The position numbers and the translations under genes are program-made. Positions 1-5,383 of a stretch of DNA of 6,469 nucleotides are shown here, in pieces (position 1 is the first letter of the stretch; each line of letters starts with the position of its first letter). Source of the DNA: Clostridia bacterium (GTDB lineage Bacteria > Bacillota > Clostridia > Oscillospirales > Oscillospiraceae); contig QKDF01000034.1 of assembly GCA_003245395.1 (NCBI GenBank), positions 1-6,469 on the forward strand, written 5' to 3'. The notes below the pieces were generated by a model. The model had not been told where the DNA came from, did no database searches, and saw nothing but the letters and a program-made list of their open reading frames with translations.

Positions 1-236
1 GCACACCCATGGAACATACAACTGTCCCACAGATGTGCATACCACTGCAATCTGCTGCCACTTGTCAGATGGCCCGGCCCCATGCACCTTTCAGGAAGGC
101 CCATCGCCTGCTCAGTTTGTACTGTAGATCTCGCATTCTTTTTACAGAATGTAATGCAGTGCAAAGAGATTACTCAACATTATATGTTCCGTCGGTGCTC
201 CTGTCAATATAAATTTTTGTATTTTTTTGAATTAAG
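1..236. other. Left-edge stretch with no supportable gene
   Basis: Short open frames exist on both strands, but none has a convincing ribosome binding site or recognisable protein character. The stretch becomes AT-rich toward 200-236, just before the terminator. A small inverted repeat (CATTCT at 134-139 and AGAATG at 146-151) is too weak to call. This may be the spacer after a gene outside the window. Confidence 0.5.
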
Positions 237-271
237 AAAAGCCTTGTACCCCAACGAATACAAGGCTTTTT
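237..271. terminator. Intrinsic terminator after dpaB, probably bidirectional
   Basis: A perfect 12-bp stem (AAAAGCCTTGTA at 237-248 with TACAAGGCTTTT at 259-270) encloses a 10-base loop. On the minus strand the stem is followed by TTTTCTT, and it lies about 35 bases past the dpaB stop, so it most likely ends the dpaA-dpaB transcript. On the plus strand the stem runs into TTTTTCTTTTT, so it could also stop transcription arriving from the left. Confidence 0.9.
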
Positions 272-304
272 CTTTTTCCGTTTGCACAGGTAAACAGCAG
301 CCTG

Positions 305-892
305 TCAATTTGGTGAAATAACAATCGGCTGCAGCTGCCTGCCATCCATGGCATATTCTAAGGTTGGAATAAGTAAGGTATAGTCTGCAATCATGGAATT
401 CGGCTTGTTTTTGAAATTGTCTTGGCCAAACGGGATAAAATAAATGTTTTTCTTATTAATCATTGTGCCGATATTGCTCAAGTTGTTGCTCAATGCATCA
501 TTGGTGGAAATTCCGATCACAACGGGCTTGTTATTCCTGAGCAGGCCCTTTACGGCCATTAAAACCGTAGTGTCCGTGATCGCATTTGCCATTTTCGACA
601 ATGTATTGCCCGTGCACGGGGCAACCGCAATGATATCAAGCAGATTATTGGGGCCAAGCTTTTCAGCCTCGGTTATGGTCAGGATCGGTTTGTTTCCCGT
701 CAAGCCTTCCGCTTTTGCAAGGAAACTCCGTGCATTTCCAAAGCGTGTATCCATACTTTGTGCATGCTCTGAAAATATGGTAAAGACGTTGGCATTCTCT
801 TCGACCAGGCGCTCAATCTGCGCAAAAACCTTATCAAACGTACAAAACGATCCGGTGATTGCGATACCCACATTTTTTCCGCTAATAGTCAT
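305..892 (-). CDS. dpaB: Dipicolinate synthase subunit B (SpoVFB family)
   Basis: This is the flavoprotein-like subunit of dipicolinate synthase. The enzyme oxidises a lysine-pathway intermediate (dihydrodipicolinate or its hydroxylated precursor) to dipicolinic acid in the mother cell, and the product is then loaded into the spore core. The 195-residue length is normal for the family. Visible hallmarks are an N-terminal strand and loop GIAITGSFCTF (9-19), the conserved APCTGNTLSKMANAITD segment (91-107) and IPFGQDNFKNKP (153-164). The ATG follows the dpaA TAG stop with no gap. Its ribosome binding site GGGAG (about 902-906) lies inside the end of dpaA, so the two are translationally coupled. 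The Bacillus operon continues with asd and dapG, but here a terminator follows directly. The family assignment is secure; the cofactor role comes from family knowledge. Confidence 0.95.
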   Translation of the reverse strand: MTISGKNVGIAITGSFCTFDKVFAQIERLVEENANVFTIFSEHAQSMDTRFGNARSFLAKAEGLTGNKPILTITEAEKLGPNNLLDIIAVAPCTGNTLSKMANAITDTTVLMAVKGLLRNNKPVVIGISTNDALSNNLSNIGTMINKKNIYFIPFGQDNFKNKPNSMIADYTLLIPTLEYAMDGRQLQPIVISPN

Positions 893-1747
893 CTAACTAC
901 ATCTCCCAGTCAATAATCTGATAATTTCGTCCTCCAAGATATCGGCGGATATTTTGGGAGCCATTTTTCCGGGCAGACCCAGGCATAATTTAGCGCGAAG
1001 CCCTCGTTCATTCGCATATTCATAATCGATGCCTCCCGGTGCAGACGCAATATCAATGATGACAGCGTCCGGCCTGACGAGCGCAAGATGACTTTTATCC
1101 AGTGTGACAGCCGGTATTGTATTAAATACGAACGCACCGTTTGGCAGGATTTTCTTCAGGTCTGACAGATGTACAGTTTCCAGTCCCGCGGCATCAGCGT
1201 ATGCGAGTGCCTCTTCCGACCTGGCCGCAACGGTGACTTTCGCATCCAATCCTTTCAGCTTTCCGGCAAGAACCTTCCCACAGCGGCCATAGCCCAGCAC
1301 CAGGCAATTGCTTCCATGCAAGTTAATGACACTGGACTGTATCGCCTCCGCAATGCTTCCCTCCGCGGTTGCCACCGCGTTCAAAATGGCAACCTTCTCG
1401 TTTTTCATGAGATCGTAATAAGTGATTTTTTTTTCATCCAGGATTTTAACAATCTCTTTTGGAATCGCTCCGCCGATCAGCATATGATCCTCTTTTAGCA
1501 GCTTGTCAAAAGCGGCCGCCAAGGCATCCGCCGGCAGAGTATTTTTTGTCAGCGGAATCGGACCGATCAAAATTTGGCACTCTTTGAATGCATCTTCAAA
1601 CGCGTGCAATTCTTCATGCTCTCCATCGTGTATTGGCTCCGCAAGGTGATAAGTACAAACAGAATACCCTTTTTTGATAAGCGCCTCGGCGATATAAACC
1701 TGTCGCTTATCTCCACCAAAAACAGCAATCTTGGAATGTAAAGGCAT
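893..1747 (-). CDS. dpaA: Dipicolinate synthase subunit A (SpoVFA family)
   Basis: This is the NAD(P)-binding dehydrogenase-like subunit of dipicolinate synthase, which works with DpaB to form the dipicolinic acid that gives endospores heat resistance. Residues 5-13 (SKIAVFGGD) start an N-terminal Rossmann-like domain. A second dinucleotide-binding motif, GYGRCGKVLA, lies at 152-161, with NAVATAEG at 123-130 and DIASAPGG at 232-239. I chose the ATG at 1747 because AGGAAGTG (1753-1760) precedes it at good spacing and the protein begins directly with a beta strand. The frame stays open to 1858, but that extension of 37 residues has no ribosome binding site and does not look like the family. The chosen form has 284 residues, close to the usual length. 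It is the first gene of the dpaA-dpaB operon, with a weak sigma-K-like promoter upstream. Confidence 0.95.
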   Translation of the reverse strand: MPLHSKIAVFGGDKRQVYIAEALIKKGYSVCTYHLAEPIHDGEHEELHAFEDAFKECQILIGPIPLTKNTLPADALAAAFDKLLKEDHMLIGGAIPKEIVKILDEKKITYYDLMKNEKVAILNAVATAEGSIAEAIQSSVINLHGSNCLVLGYGRCGKVLAGKLKGLDAKVTVAARSEEALAYADAAGLETVHLSDLKKILPNGAFVFNTIPAVTLDKSHLALVRPDAVIIDIASAPGGIDYEYANERGLRAKLCLGLPGKMAPKISADILEDEIIRLLTGRCS

Positions 1748-1766
1748 AAACTCACTTCCTAATAAC

Positions 1767-1794
1767 CATGATATGGAACCCCAATAGAAGTGTG
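1767..1794 (-). promoter_or_regulatory. Candidate sigma-K-type promoter for dpaA
   Basis: On the minus strand CACA (1791-1794), a 15-base spacer and CATATCATG (1767-1775) resemble the sigma-K pattern mACm, 16-17 bases, CATAnnnTA, with one mismatch (TG for TA) and a slightly short spacer. Bacillus spoVF is a sigma-K gene, which is why I looked here. The predicted start near 1760 would leave almost no leader before the ribosome binding site, so this is weak. Confidence 0.25.
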
Positions 1795-1856
1795 ACATGT
1801 CATGTCCCGCTGTCAGGCGGCACCGGAATCCGGCGTAATCATCCATGCGCACACGC

Positions 1857-1885
1857 AAAAAAAAGAAGCCCGGCTCCCGCCGGGC
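1857..1885 (-). terminator. Intrinsic terminator of the 44-residue peptide gene
   Basis: A perfect 7-bp GC stem (GCCCGGC at 1868-1874, loop 1875-1878, GCCGGGC at 1879-1885) is followed on the minus strand by TTCTTTTTTTT (1857-1867). It begins 8 bases past the stop codon of the 44-residue gene and separates that gene from dpaA. This supports the small gene being its own transcription unit. Confidence 0.9.
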
Positions 1886-1893
1886 CTCTTTCC

Positions 1894-2028
1894 TTATTCA
1901 CCAAATCCGATGCATCCACCCGGAAACTCCGGGGAGCATACCTCCAGGTCCATCCGAAGCAGCTCGGGGTCCGTGACCTTATTCACCGGCTGGCTGCCGT
2001 TAAACTTTTCATTCTCGTACTTTTTCAT
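1894..2028 (-). CDS. Unrecognised 44-residue peptide with Cys/Gly-rich tail
   Basis: I do not recognise this protein. Gene status rests on an excellent ribosome binding site (GGAGGTG at 2035-2041, 6 bases before the ATG), start codons MKKYENEKF, a TAA stop and an intrinsic terminator 8 bases later. Residues 1-30 are charged and polar and include the segment DPELLRMDLEV (20-30). Residues 31-44 read CSPEFPGGCIGFGE, with only two cysteines (31 and 39), three aromatic or proline turns and four glycines. There is no signal peptide or membrane segment. A leader-plus-core layout would fit a ribosomally made modified peptide, but no modifying enzyme or exporter lies in the window. A small spore-layer protein is equally possible because dpaA-dpaB lies directly downstream. 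The function is unknown. Confidence 0.75.
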   Translation of the reverse strand: MKKYENEKFNGSQPVNKVTDPELLRMDLEVCSPEFPGGCIGFGE

Positions 2029-2203
2029 GATGAACACCTCCATATTTTTTATCTTTGATTTATCAAATCGGCCTTTCTTTTGCCGTCCTTTGATCTGGCT
2101 TTAAGATATCATAGGCCCTGTATATGTTCTGTTGCATAAGTCACTAAATTTCGATTTACCTACAAATTCAATAAGTTTATTATTTCACAGACGGATGCTC
2201 CTC

Positions 2204-2245
2204 AAAAAGCAGTCGGGGGCCGTTCGACGCGGCTGCCCCCGGCTG
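2204..2245 (-). terminator. Intrinsic terminator of the Trp-rich peptide gene
   Basis: An 11-bp stem with one mismatch (CAGTCGGGGGC at 2210-2220 against GCCCCCGGCTG at 2235-2245) is followed on the minus strand by C and TTTTT (2204-2208). It lies 11 bases past the stop of the 35-residue gene, as expected for a monocistronic small transcript. Confidence 0.85.
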
Positions 2246-2255
2246 TTCGGTTCTG

Positions 2256-2363
2256 TTACCAATACCTGCGGCACCAGCTATTGCTCCAGCGGTTCCAGCC
2301 ACACCAGTTACGGCCCCGCTGAAAGCTGCTGCCCCAGTTGTAACCCCAGTAACGACGGCACAT
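2256..2363 (-). CDS. Unrecognised 35-residue Trp/Arg-rich peptide
   Basis: I do not recognise this protein. The ATG is preceded by GGGAGG (2371-2376, 7 bases away), and the TAA stop is followed after 10 bases by a strong terminator. The peptide has 7 Trp, 7 Arg, 3 Tyr, 3 Cys and no acidic residue or lysine, so it is strongly cationic and aromatic. It starts MCRRYWGYNW and ends NSWCRRYW, so CRRYW occurs at residues 2-6 and again at 31-35. A third Cys sits at 21. It has no signal peptide or hydrophobic helix. In-frame ATGs further upstream exist but have poorer ribosome binding sites. The composition recalls small Tyr/Cys/Arg-rich spore coat proteins and Trp/Arg-rich membrane-active peptides. 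The sporulation neighbourhood and a sigma-K-like promoter favour the former, but this is inference. Confidence 0.7.
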   Translation of the reverse strand: MCRRYWGYNWGSSFQRGRNWCGWNRWSNSWCRRYW

Positions 2364-2414
2364 GGAATACCCTCCCTTCATCGGTGATGTACTCGATGAA
2401 AGCCGTCGTATTCC

Positions 2415-2443
2415 TATCATATTTCCGACCCGCCTATTCTGTG
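2415..2443 (-). promoter_or_regulatory. Candidate sigma-K-type promoter for the Trp-rich gene
   Basis: On the minus strand CACA (2440-2443), 16 bases and AATATGATA (2415-2423) match the sigma-K pattern mACm, 16-17 bases, CATAnnnTA, except for the first base of the -10 element. The predicted start near 2408 gives a leader of about 45 bases before the ATG at 2363. Short motifs like this occur by chance, so confidence is modest. Confidence 0.35.
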
Positions 2444-2511
2444 AAAGAGCCTGAGCGGATATCCGATCTCATTCGGTTCCCATTTCAACGGATTCCCCCC
2501 GCCGCCGGGTG

Positions 2512-2519
2512 CATACAAT
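2512..2519 (+). promoter_or_regulatory. Possible sigma-E-type -10 element for the 131-residue gene
   Basis: CATACAAT matches the sigma-E -10 consensus CATACAnT exactly and lies 25 bases before the chosen ATG at 2545. The -35 region where a kmATATT-like element should be (about 2491-2497) is a poor match, so this is suggestive only. A start near 2526 would just include the ribosome binding site at 2529-2533. Confidence 0.25.
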
Positions 2520-2544
2520 GAAGCAGAAGGGAGAACCGATTATC

Positions 2545-2940
2545 ATGTTTACTCAAATCTCTAATCCGACCGCTCTTATTTACGACCCAAAAACCGGTGA
2601 ACTGCTTGGAAAAGCAACCTTTCAGCTGACGAACGAAACCGAAAAAAACATTCTGGATTTTGTCAATAACGGCGCTCCGATTCCCGCCCTTACCATGCTC
2701 GATATCAAGTTTGATCCCACGCCCGCATATGTCCCGCCGAAGGCGCTGCAGTCCTATCCCCGCAAAGGCGTTTTCAAAGCATTGTTCAAAATGTGTGGGT
2801 CCTACATGAGCCTTCCCATCGAGCTGGACGGTACTTTTACAACGCAGATGCGCAGCGGCGCGTTCGGGACGCAGGATTTTGTCAGCAGCGCCGACTTTAA
2901 AGACATTCATGTCGATTCTATGAAGCAGGGGTATATGTGA
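2545..2940 (+). CDS. Hypothetical protein, 131 residues
   Basis: I do not recognise this protein. The frame extends upstream to a GTG at 2509 and an ATG at 2518, but only the ATG at 2545 has a ribosome binding site (AAGGGAG ending at 2533, 11 bases away). The protein reads as a soluble, mostly beta single domain with no signal peptide or membrane segment. It starts with MFTQISNPTALIYDPKTGEL, has a proline-rich middle (PTPAYVPPKAL, about residues 57-67) and a charged tail ending DSMKQGYM. Only one cysteine is present (near residue 83). It is transcribed away from the Trp-rich peptide gene, with a 181-base shared intergenic region, and converges on the thiamine operon. Codon use and the clean convergent terminator support a real gene. 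A sporulation role is possible from neighbours only. Confidence 0.8.
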   Translation: MFTQISNPTALIYDPKTGELLGKATFQLTNETEKNILDFVNNGAPIPALTMLDIKFDPTPAYVPPKALQSYPRKGVFKALFKMCGSYMSLPIELDGTFTTQMRSGAFGTQDFVSSADFKDIHVDSMKQGYM

Positions 2941-3015
2941 CCGCCGGCATGGAACCGCAGTTCCGCCCTAAGCCGGGATTTCCGGCTTGCATTGGGCCTC
3001 TCCTGCCCCGGAAAT

Positions 3016-3056
3016 AAAGCAGCCCCGTGAGTATTTTCCTCTCACGGAGCTGCTTT
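3016..3056. terminator. Shared bidirectional terminator between convergent genes
   Basis: A two-part stem (AAAGCAGC 3016-3023 with GCTGCTTT 3049-3056, and CGTGAG 3026-3031 with CTCACG 3041-3046) has a 2x2 internal loop. On the plus strand it ends in TTTTG, and on the minus strand in TTTATTT. It lies 75 bases past the 131-residue gene and 16 bases past the HAD gene, so it can end both transcripts. Confidence 0.85.
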
Positions 3057-3072
3057 TGTCAGCAGATCATTT

Positions 3073-3723
3073 CTACTTGATTTCGCTGATCGCCGTTTTC
3101 CAGTCCTCGATGCACTCGTCAGCCAGCTCACGGAGCTGCGCCCAGTGTCTTTCTTCGCTGTCGCGGACCGCCACCGTATAAAACCCGGCGGACTTGGCCG
3201 TGCGCAGCGCATAGGGCGCATCCTCAAAGATGGCGGTCTCCTCCGGCGCTGCCCCGAGCCGCCGCGCGGCTTCGAAAAAGACATCCGGCCGATCTTTCCC
3301 CACCCCCACCTCTTCGCAGCTAAGCAGAAAGTCGAAGCAGTTCTCCACGCCCAGCCGCCGCAGGCATGCCTGCATCAGCGGCGCCGCCGTGGCCGAGGCC
3401 ACGCACATCCGCGCGCCCCGCTCCCGCAGCACACGCAGATACTCCGCCACACCGGGCTTGAGCGGAACATCCGAGCGGTAGTGCTCGTCCATCACGGCGT
3501 TCATCGCCGACGCCACGCCCTCCGGCGTACCGGACAGACCGAATTCGGAGATGAACAGCGCGGCGGATTCCGTCATAGTCATGGGTTTGACGCGCTCGAG
3601 AACAGCCTCCACGTTTCCCGCGACGCCCTGGCGCGCCAGATACTCCCGCCCCAGGGTACGCCAGTAGTTCATAGAGTCCACCAGCGTCCCATCCATGTCA
3701 AAAATGCAAAAGCGCTTATGCAT
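3073..3723 (-). CDS. HAD-superfamily phosphatase in the thiamine operon
   Basis: This is a haloacid-dehalogenase-type phosphohydrolase of subfamily I (beta-phosphoglucomutase/phosphoglycolate phosphatase-like), 216 residues, cytosolic. Motif I is FDMDGTLVDS (8-17) with nucleophile Asp9 and acid/base Asp11. Motif II is the Ser in VASAT (Ser110), motif III is Lys143 in VGKDRPDVF, and motif IV is IFEDAP (165-170) with Glu167-Asp168. An alpha-helical cap lies between motifs I and II. The ATG at 3723 overlaps the end of thiE by 8 bases, has little ribosome binding site of its own, and puts motif I at the usual position; an open extension upstream to 3774 is only shared thiE sequence. The position in a riboswitch-controlled operon suggests a thiamine-related phosphoester, perhaps thiamine phosphate. 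Sequence alone cannot fix the substrate. Confidence 0.9.
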   Translation of the reverse strand: MHKRFCIFDMDGTLVDSMNYWRTLGREYLARQGVAGNVEAVLERVKPMTMTESAALFISEFGLSGTPEGVASAMNAVMDEHYRSDVPLKPGVAEYLRVLRERGARMCVASATAAPLMQACLRRLGVENCFDFLLSCEEVGVGKDRPDVFFEAARRLGAAPEETAIFEDAPYALRTAKSAGFYTVAVRDSEERHWAQLRELADECIEDWKTAISEIK

Positions 3724-4378
3724 GGGCGGCAACCATCCGGTGGGACAGCTCCAGCATCCGCCGCGTGGCCGCACCGGGATCGCTCTGGCCGTAAATGGCG
3801 GAGACCACGGCCACGCCGTCCACGCCGGAGCCGGAGAGCTGCAGGATATTGTCCGCCCCGATGCCGCCGATGGCTACCACCGGGATGTTCACGGCTTCGC
3901 AGATCTCCCGCAGCTGCTCCATGGTAAGGGCGGTGGCGTCCTTTTTGGTGGAGGTGGTGAACACAGCCCCCACGCCGATGTAGTCCGCGCCTGCGGCCTG
4001 AGCGGCCTGAGCCGTTTCCACCGTGGCGGCGGAGATGCCCAGAATTTTATCCGGGCCGATCAGGTCGCGGATATTCCGGCCCATGATGTCGCTCTGCCCC
4101 ACATGGACGCCGTCGGCATCGCAGGCCAGGGCGATCTCCACGCTGTCGTTGATCACGAAGGGCACATGGTAATGCTCGCACAATGTATGCAGTTTCTTGG
4201 CTTCCGTCAAAAACGCATCATCGTCCAAATCCTTTTCCCGAATCTGCAGGAAGGTTGCTCCGTTTTTCAGGACATCCTCCGTCACCTGGGCCAGCGTCTG
4301 CCCCTCTCCAAGCCACATCCGATCCGTGACCGCATAGAGCAGCATGGATTTTTTCAGTTCTTCCTTAGAGTATTTCAT
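3716..4378 (-). CDS. thiE: Thiamine-phosphate synthase
   Basis: ThiE joins hydroxymethylpyrimidine diphosphate and thiazole phosphate into thiamine phosphate, releasing pyrophosphate. The 220-residue length and TIM-barrel motif order are typical: TDR (18-20), LQIREKD (44-50) with Gln45, Arg47 and Lys49, IND (77-79), DGVHVGQSD (89-97), GIS (114-116), the phosphate-binding YIGVGAVFTTSTKKDA (133-148), AIGGIG (169-174) and VVSAI (191-195). The ATG overlaps the thiM end by 14 bases and is served by a strong ribosome binding site, GGAGGGAG (4385-4392, 6 bases away). It uses the thiazole phosphate made by ThiM encoded just upstream and lies in the same TPP-riboswitch-controlled transcript. The pyrimidine supplier (ThiC or ThiD) is not in this window. 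Confidence 0.97.
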   Translation of the reverse strand: MKYSKEELKKSMLLYAVTDRMWLGEGQTLAQVTEDVLKNGATFLQIREKDLDDDAFLTEAKKLHTLCEHYHVPFVINDSVEIALACDADGVHVGQSDIMGRNIRDLIGPDKILGISAATVETAQAAQAAGADYIGVGAVFTTSTKKDATALTMEQLREICEAVNIPVVAIGGIGADNILQLSGSGVDGVAVVSAIYGQSDPGAATRRMLELSHRMVAAHA

Positions 4379-5186
4379 AGCGAACTCCCTCCGTCAGCTG
4401 TTTTTCCGTAAGATTGAACACGGCATCGATCAGGTCGGTGCGGAACGTGGCGTTGCCGGTGCCGGTGCGAAGGCGGCGCTCCTCCGCAATCTCGCCGCAC
4501 ACGCCCATCACCGCCATGGCCGCGCAGGCGGCTTCAAAGGGTGCGTCCGGCATTGCTCCGCAGAACGCCCCCATCACAGATGTCGCCATGCAGCCGCTGC
4601 CCGTGATGCGGGCCATGGTGGCACAGCCGTTGCGCAGGATCAGCGCTCTGTCCGCCGCCGCGATCACATCGATGGGACCGGAAATCACGATCACCGCCCC
4701 CGTGCGGGCAGAGAGCGTCCTTGCCATCTCCGCCGCCTGGGCCAGATTTTCCTCGCCCACGGCGTCCAGTGCGCCCACGTCCACGCCGCTGCCGGCGCTG
4801 CGCCCCGCAAAAAGGCCCCGGATCTCCGAGGCGTTGCCCCGGATAGCGGCAAAACGCACCTCGTTCATCAATGCGCCGATCACCTCCCGCCGCAGGGCGG
4901 TTCCGCCCGCCGCGATGGGATCAAGCACCGCGGGACGGCCCAGCTCGTTGGCCTTCTTTCCCGCCACGGTCATGGAATCGGCCAGATCAATGGCCCCCAT
5001 GTTGCACACCAGCGCCTTTGCCGCCGCCACGGTTTCCTCCACCTCCCGGATGTCATAGGCCATGGTGGGAGAACCGCCCGCCGCCAGGATGATATTGGCG
5101 CAGTCGTTCACCGTGACAAAATTGGTGATACACTGAACCAAAGGCGCCTTTTCCCGCACCTGCCGAAGTGCATAGGCAAAATCCAT
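4365..5186 (-). CDS. thiM: Hydroxyethylthiazole kinase
   Basis: ThiM phosphorylates 4-methyl-5-hydroxyethylthiazole, salvaging the thiazole half of thiamine for ThiE. The protein has 273 residues, normal for this ribokinase-like trimeric family. Motifs visible in order are ITNFVTVNDCANIILAAGGS (20-39) followed by PTM, LDPIAAGGT (88-96), RGNASEI (116-122), the glycine-rich VISGPIDV (167-174) and the anion-hole/catalytic TGSGCMAT (195-202) with Cys199. The ATG at 5186 is preceded by GAGGAG (5196-5201, 9 bases away). It is the first gene of the operon and sits about 200 bases downstream of a TPP aptamer and two hairpins, so it should be shut off when TPP is plentiful. ThiM indicates salvage; no thiazole biosynthesis gene (thiG, thiS, thiH) is seen. 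Confidence 0.97.
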   Translation of the reverse strand: MDFAYALRQVREKAPLVQCITNFVTVNDCANIILAAGGSPTMAYDIREVEETVAAAKALVCNMGAIDLADSMTVAGKKANELGRPAVLDPIAAGGTALRREVIGALMNEVRFAAIRGNASEIRGLFAGRSAGSGVDVGALDAVGEENLAQAAEMARTLSARTGAVIVISGPIDVIAAADRALILRNGCATMARITGSGCMATSVMGAFCGAMPDAPFEAACAAMAVMGVCGEIAEERRLRTGTGNATFRTDLIDAVFNLTEKQLTEGVRYEIL

Positions 5187-5275
5187 ACAAAACAGCTCCT
5201 CTCATTGATGATGCCGCGCACCCGTCCGGGCGCCGGCCTTTTTGAATTTGCAGGAGAGCTGCCAGAAAACAAACA

Positions 5276-5298
5276 GCCATCCTCCCGGAGAGGATGGC
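5276..5298 (-). terminator. Second hairpin in the thiM leader
   Basis: A perfect 9-bp stem (GCCATCCTC at 5276-5284, GAGGATGGC at 5290-5298) with a 5-base loop is followed on the minus strand by TGTTTGTTTTC. It lies downstream of the first leader terminator and about 90 bases before thiM. It could be a back-up terminator or a transcript-stabilising hairpin; the T-tract is interrupted by G, so termination is less certain. Confidence 0.55.
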
Positions 5299-5319
5299 AT
5301 CTGCGCGCCTGGACATTCC

Positions 5320-5353
5320 AAAAAGAAAACCCGGCGCGCACAAAGCGACCGGG
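5320..5353 (-). terminator. Riboswitch expression-platform terminator
   Basis: On the minus strand a CCCGG/CCGGG stem (5349-5353 with 5330-5334), extended by a CGC/GCG pairing inside a G-C rich loop, runs into TTTTCTTTTT (5320-5329). It lies about 30 bases past the TPP aptamer and well before thiM, as expected for a transcription-terminating riboswitch. A GGGCT in the aptamer region could pair with AGCCC at the foot of this stem as an antiterminator, but this is speculative. Confidence 0.75.
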
Positions 5354-5383
5354 CTCCCTGAAACCTCCAAAGAAATGGCAGCG

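Noticed and set aside
1..37. Minus-strand ATG at 37 open to the window edge
   Set aside because: There are only 12 codons in the window, no ribosome binding site and no recognisable sequence.
1748..1858. Upstream extension of dpaA by 37 residues
   Set aside because: No ribosome binding site precedes the upstream ATGs, the added residues do not resemble the family, and a good site precedes the ATG at 1747.
2054..2067. Inverted repeat TTTGAT-TT-ATCAAA before the 44-residue gene
   Set aside because: It is short and AT-rich in an AT-rich leader, so chance occurrence is likely. I could not place a promoter there.
2063..2137. Minus-strand 24-residue frame starting MQQNIYRAYDIL, just upstream of the 44-residue gene
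   Set aside because: The residues look protein-like, but the ATG has no Shine-Dalgarno sequence and there is no terminator or family match. It could be part of the leader of the 44-residue gene.
2256..2440. Minus-strand open stretch in another frame reading YDRNTTAFIEYITDEG
   Set aside because: It looks like natural protein, but no start codon with a ribosome binding site was found and it is short. It overlaps the better-supported Trp-rich gene and its leader.
2132..2521. Plus-strand 129-residue Ser/Cys-rich frame
   Set aside because: It is the reverse-strand shadow of the Trp-rich gene and its terminator. TGG codons read backwards give CCA and the shifted frame yields Ser/Cys runs. It lacks a ribosome binding site.
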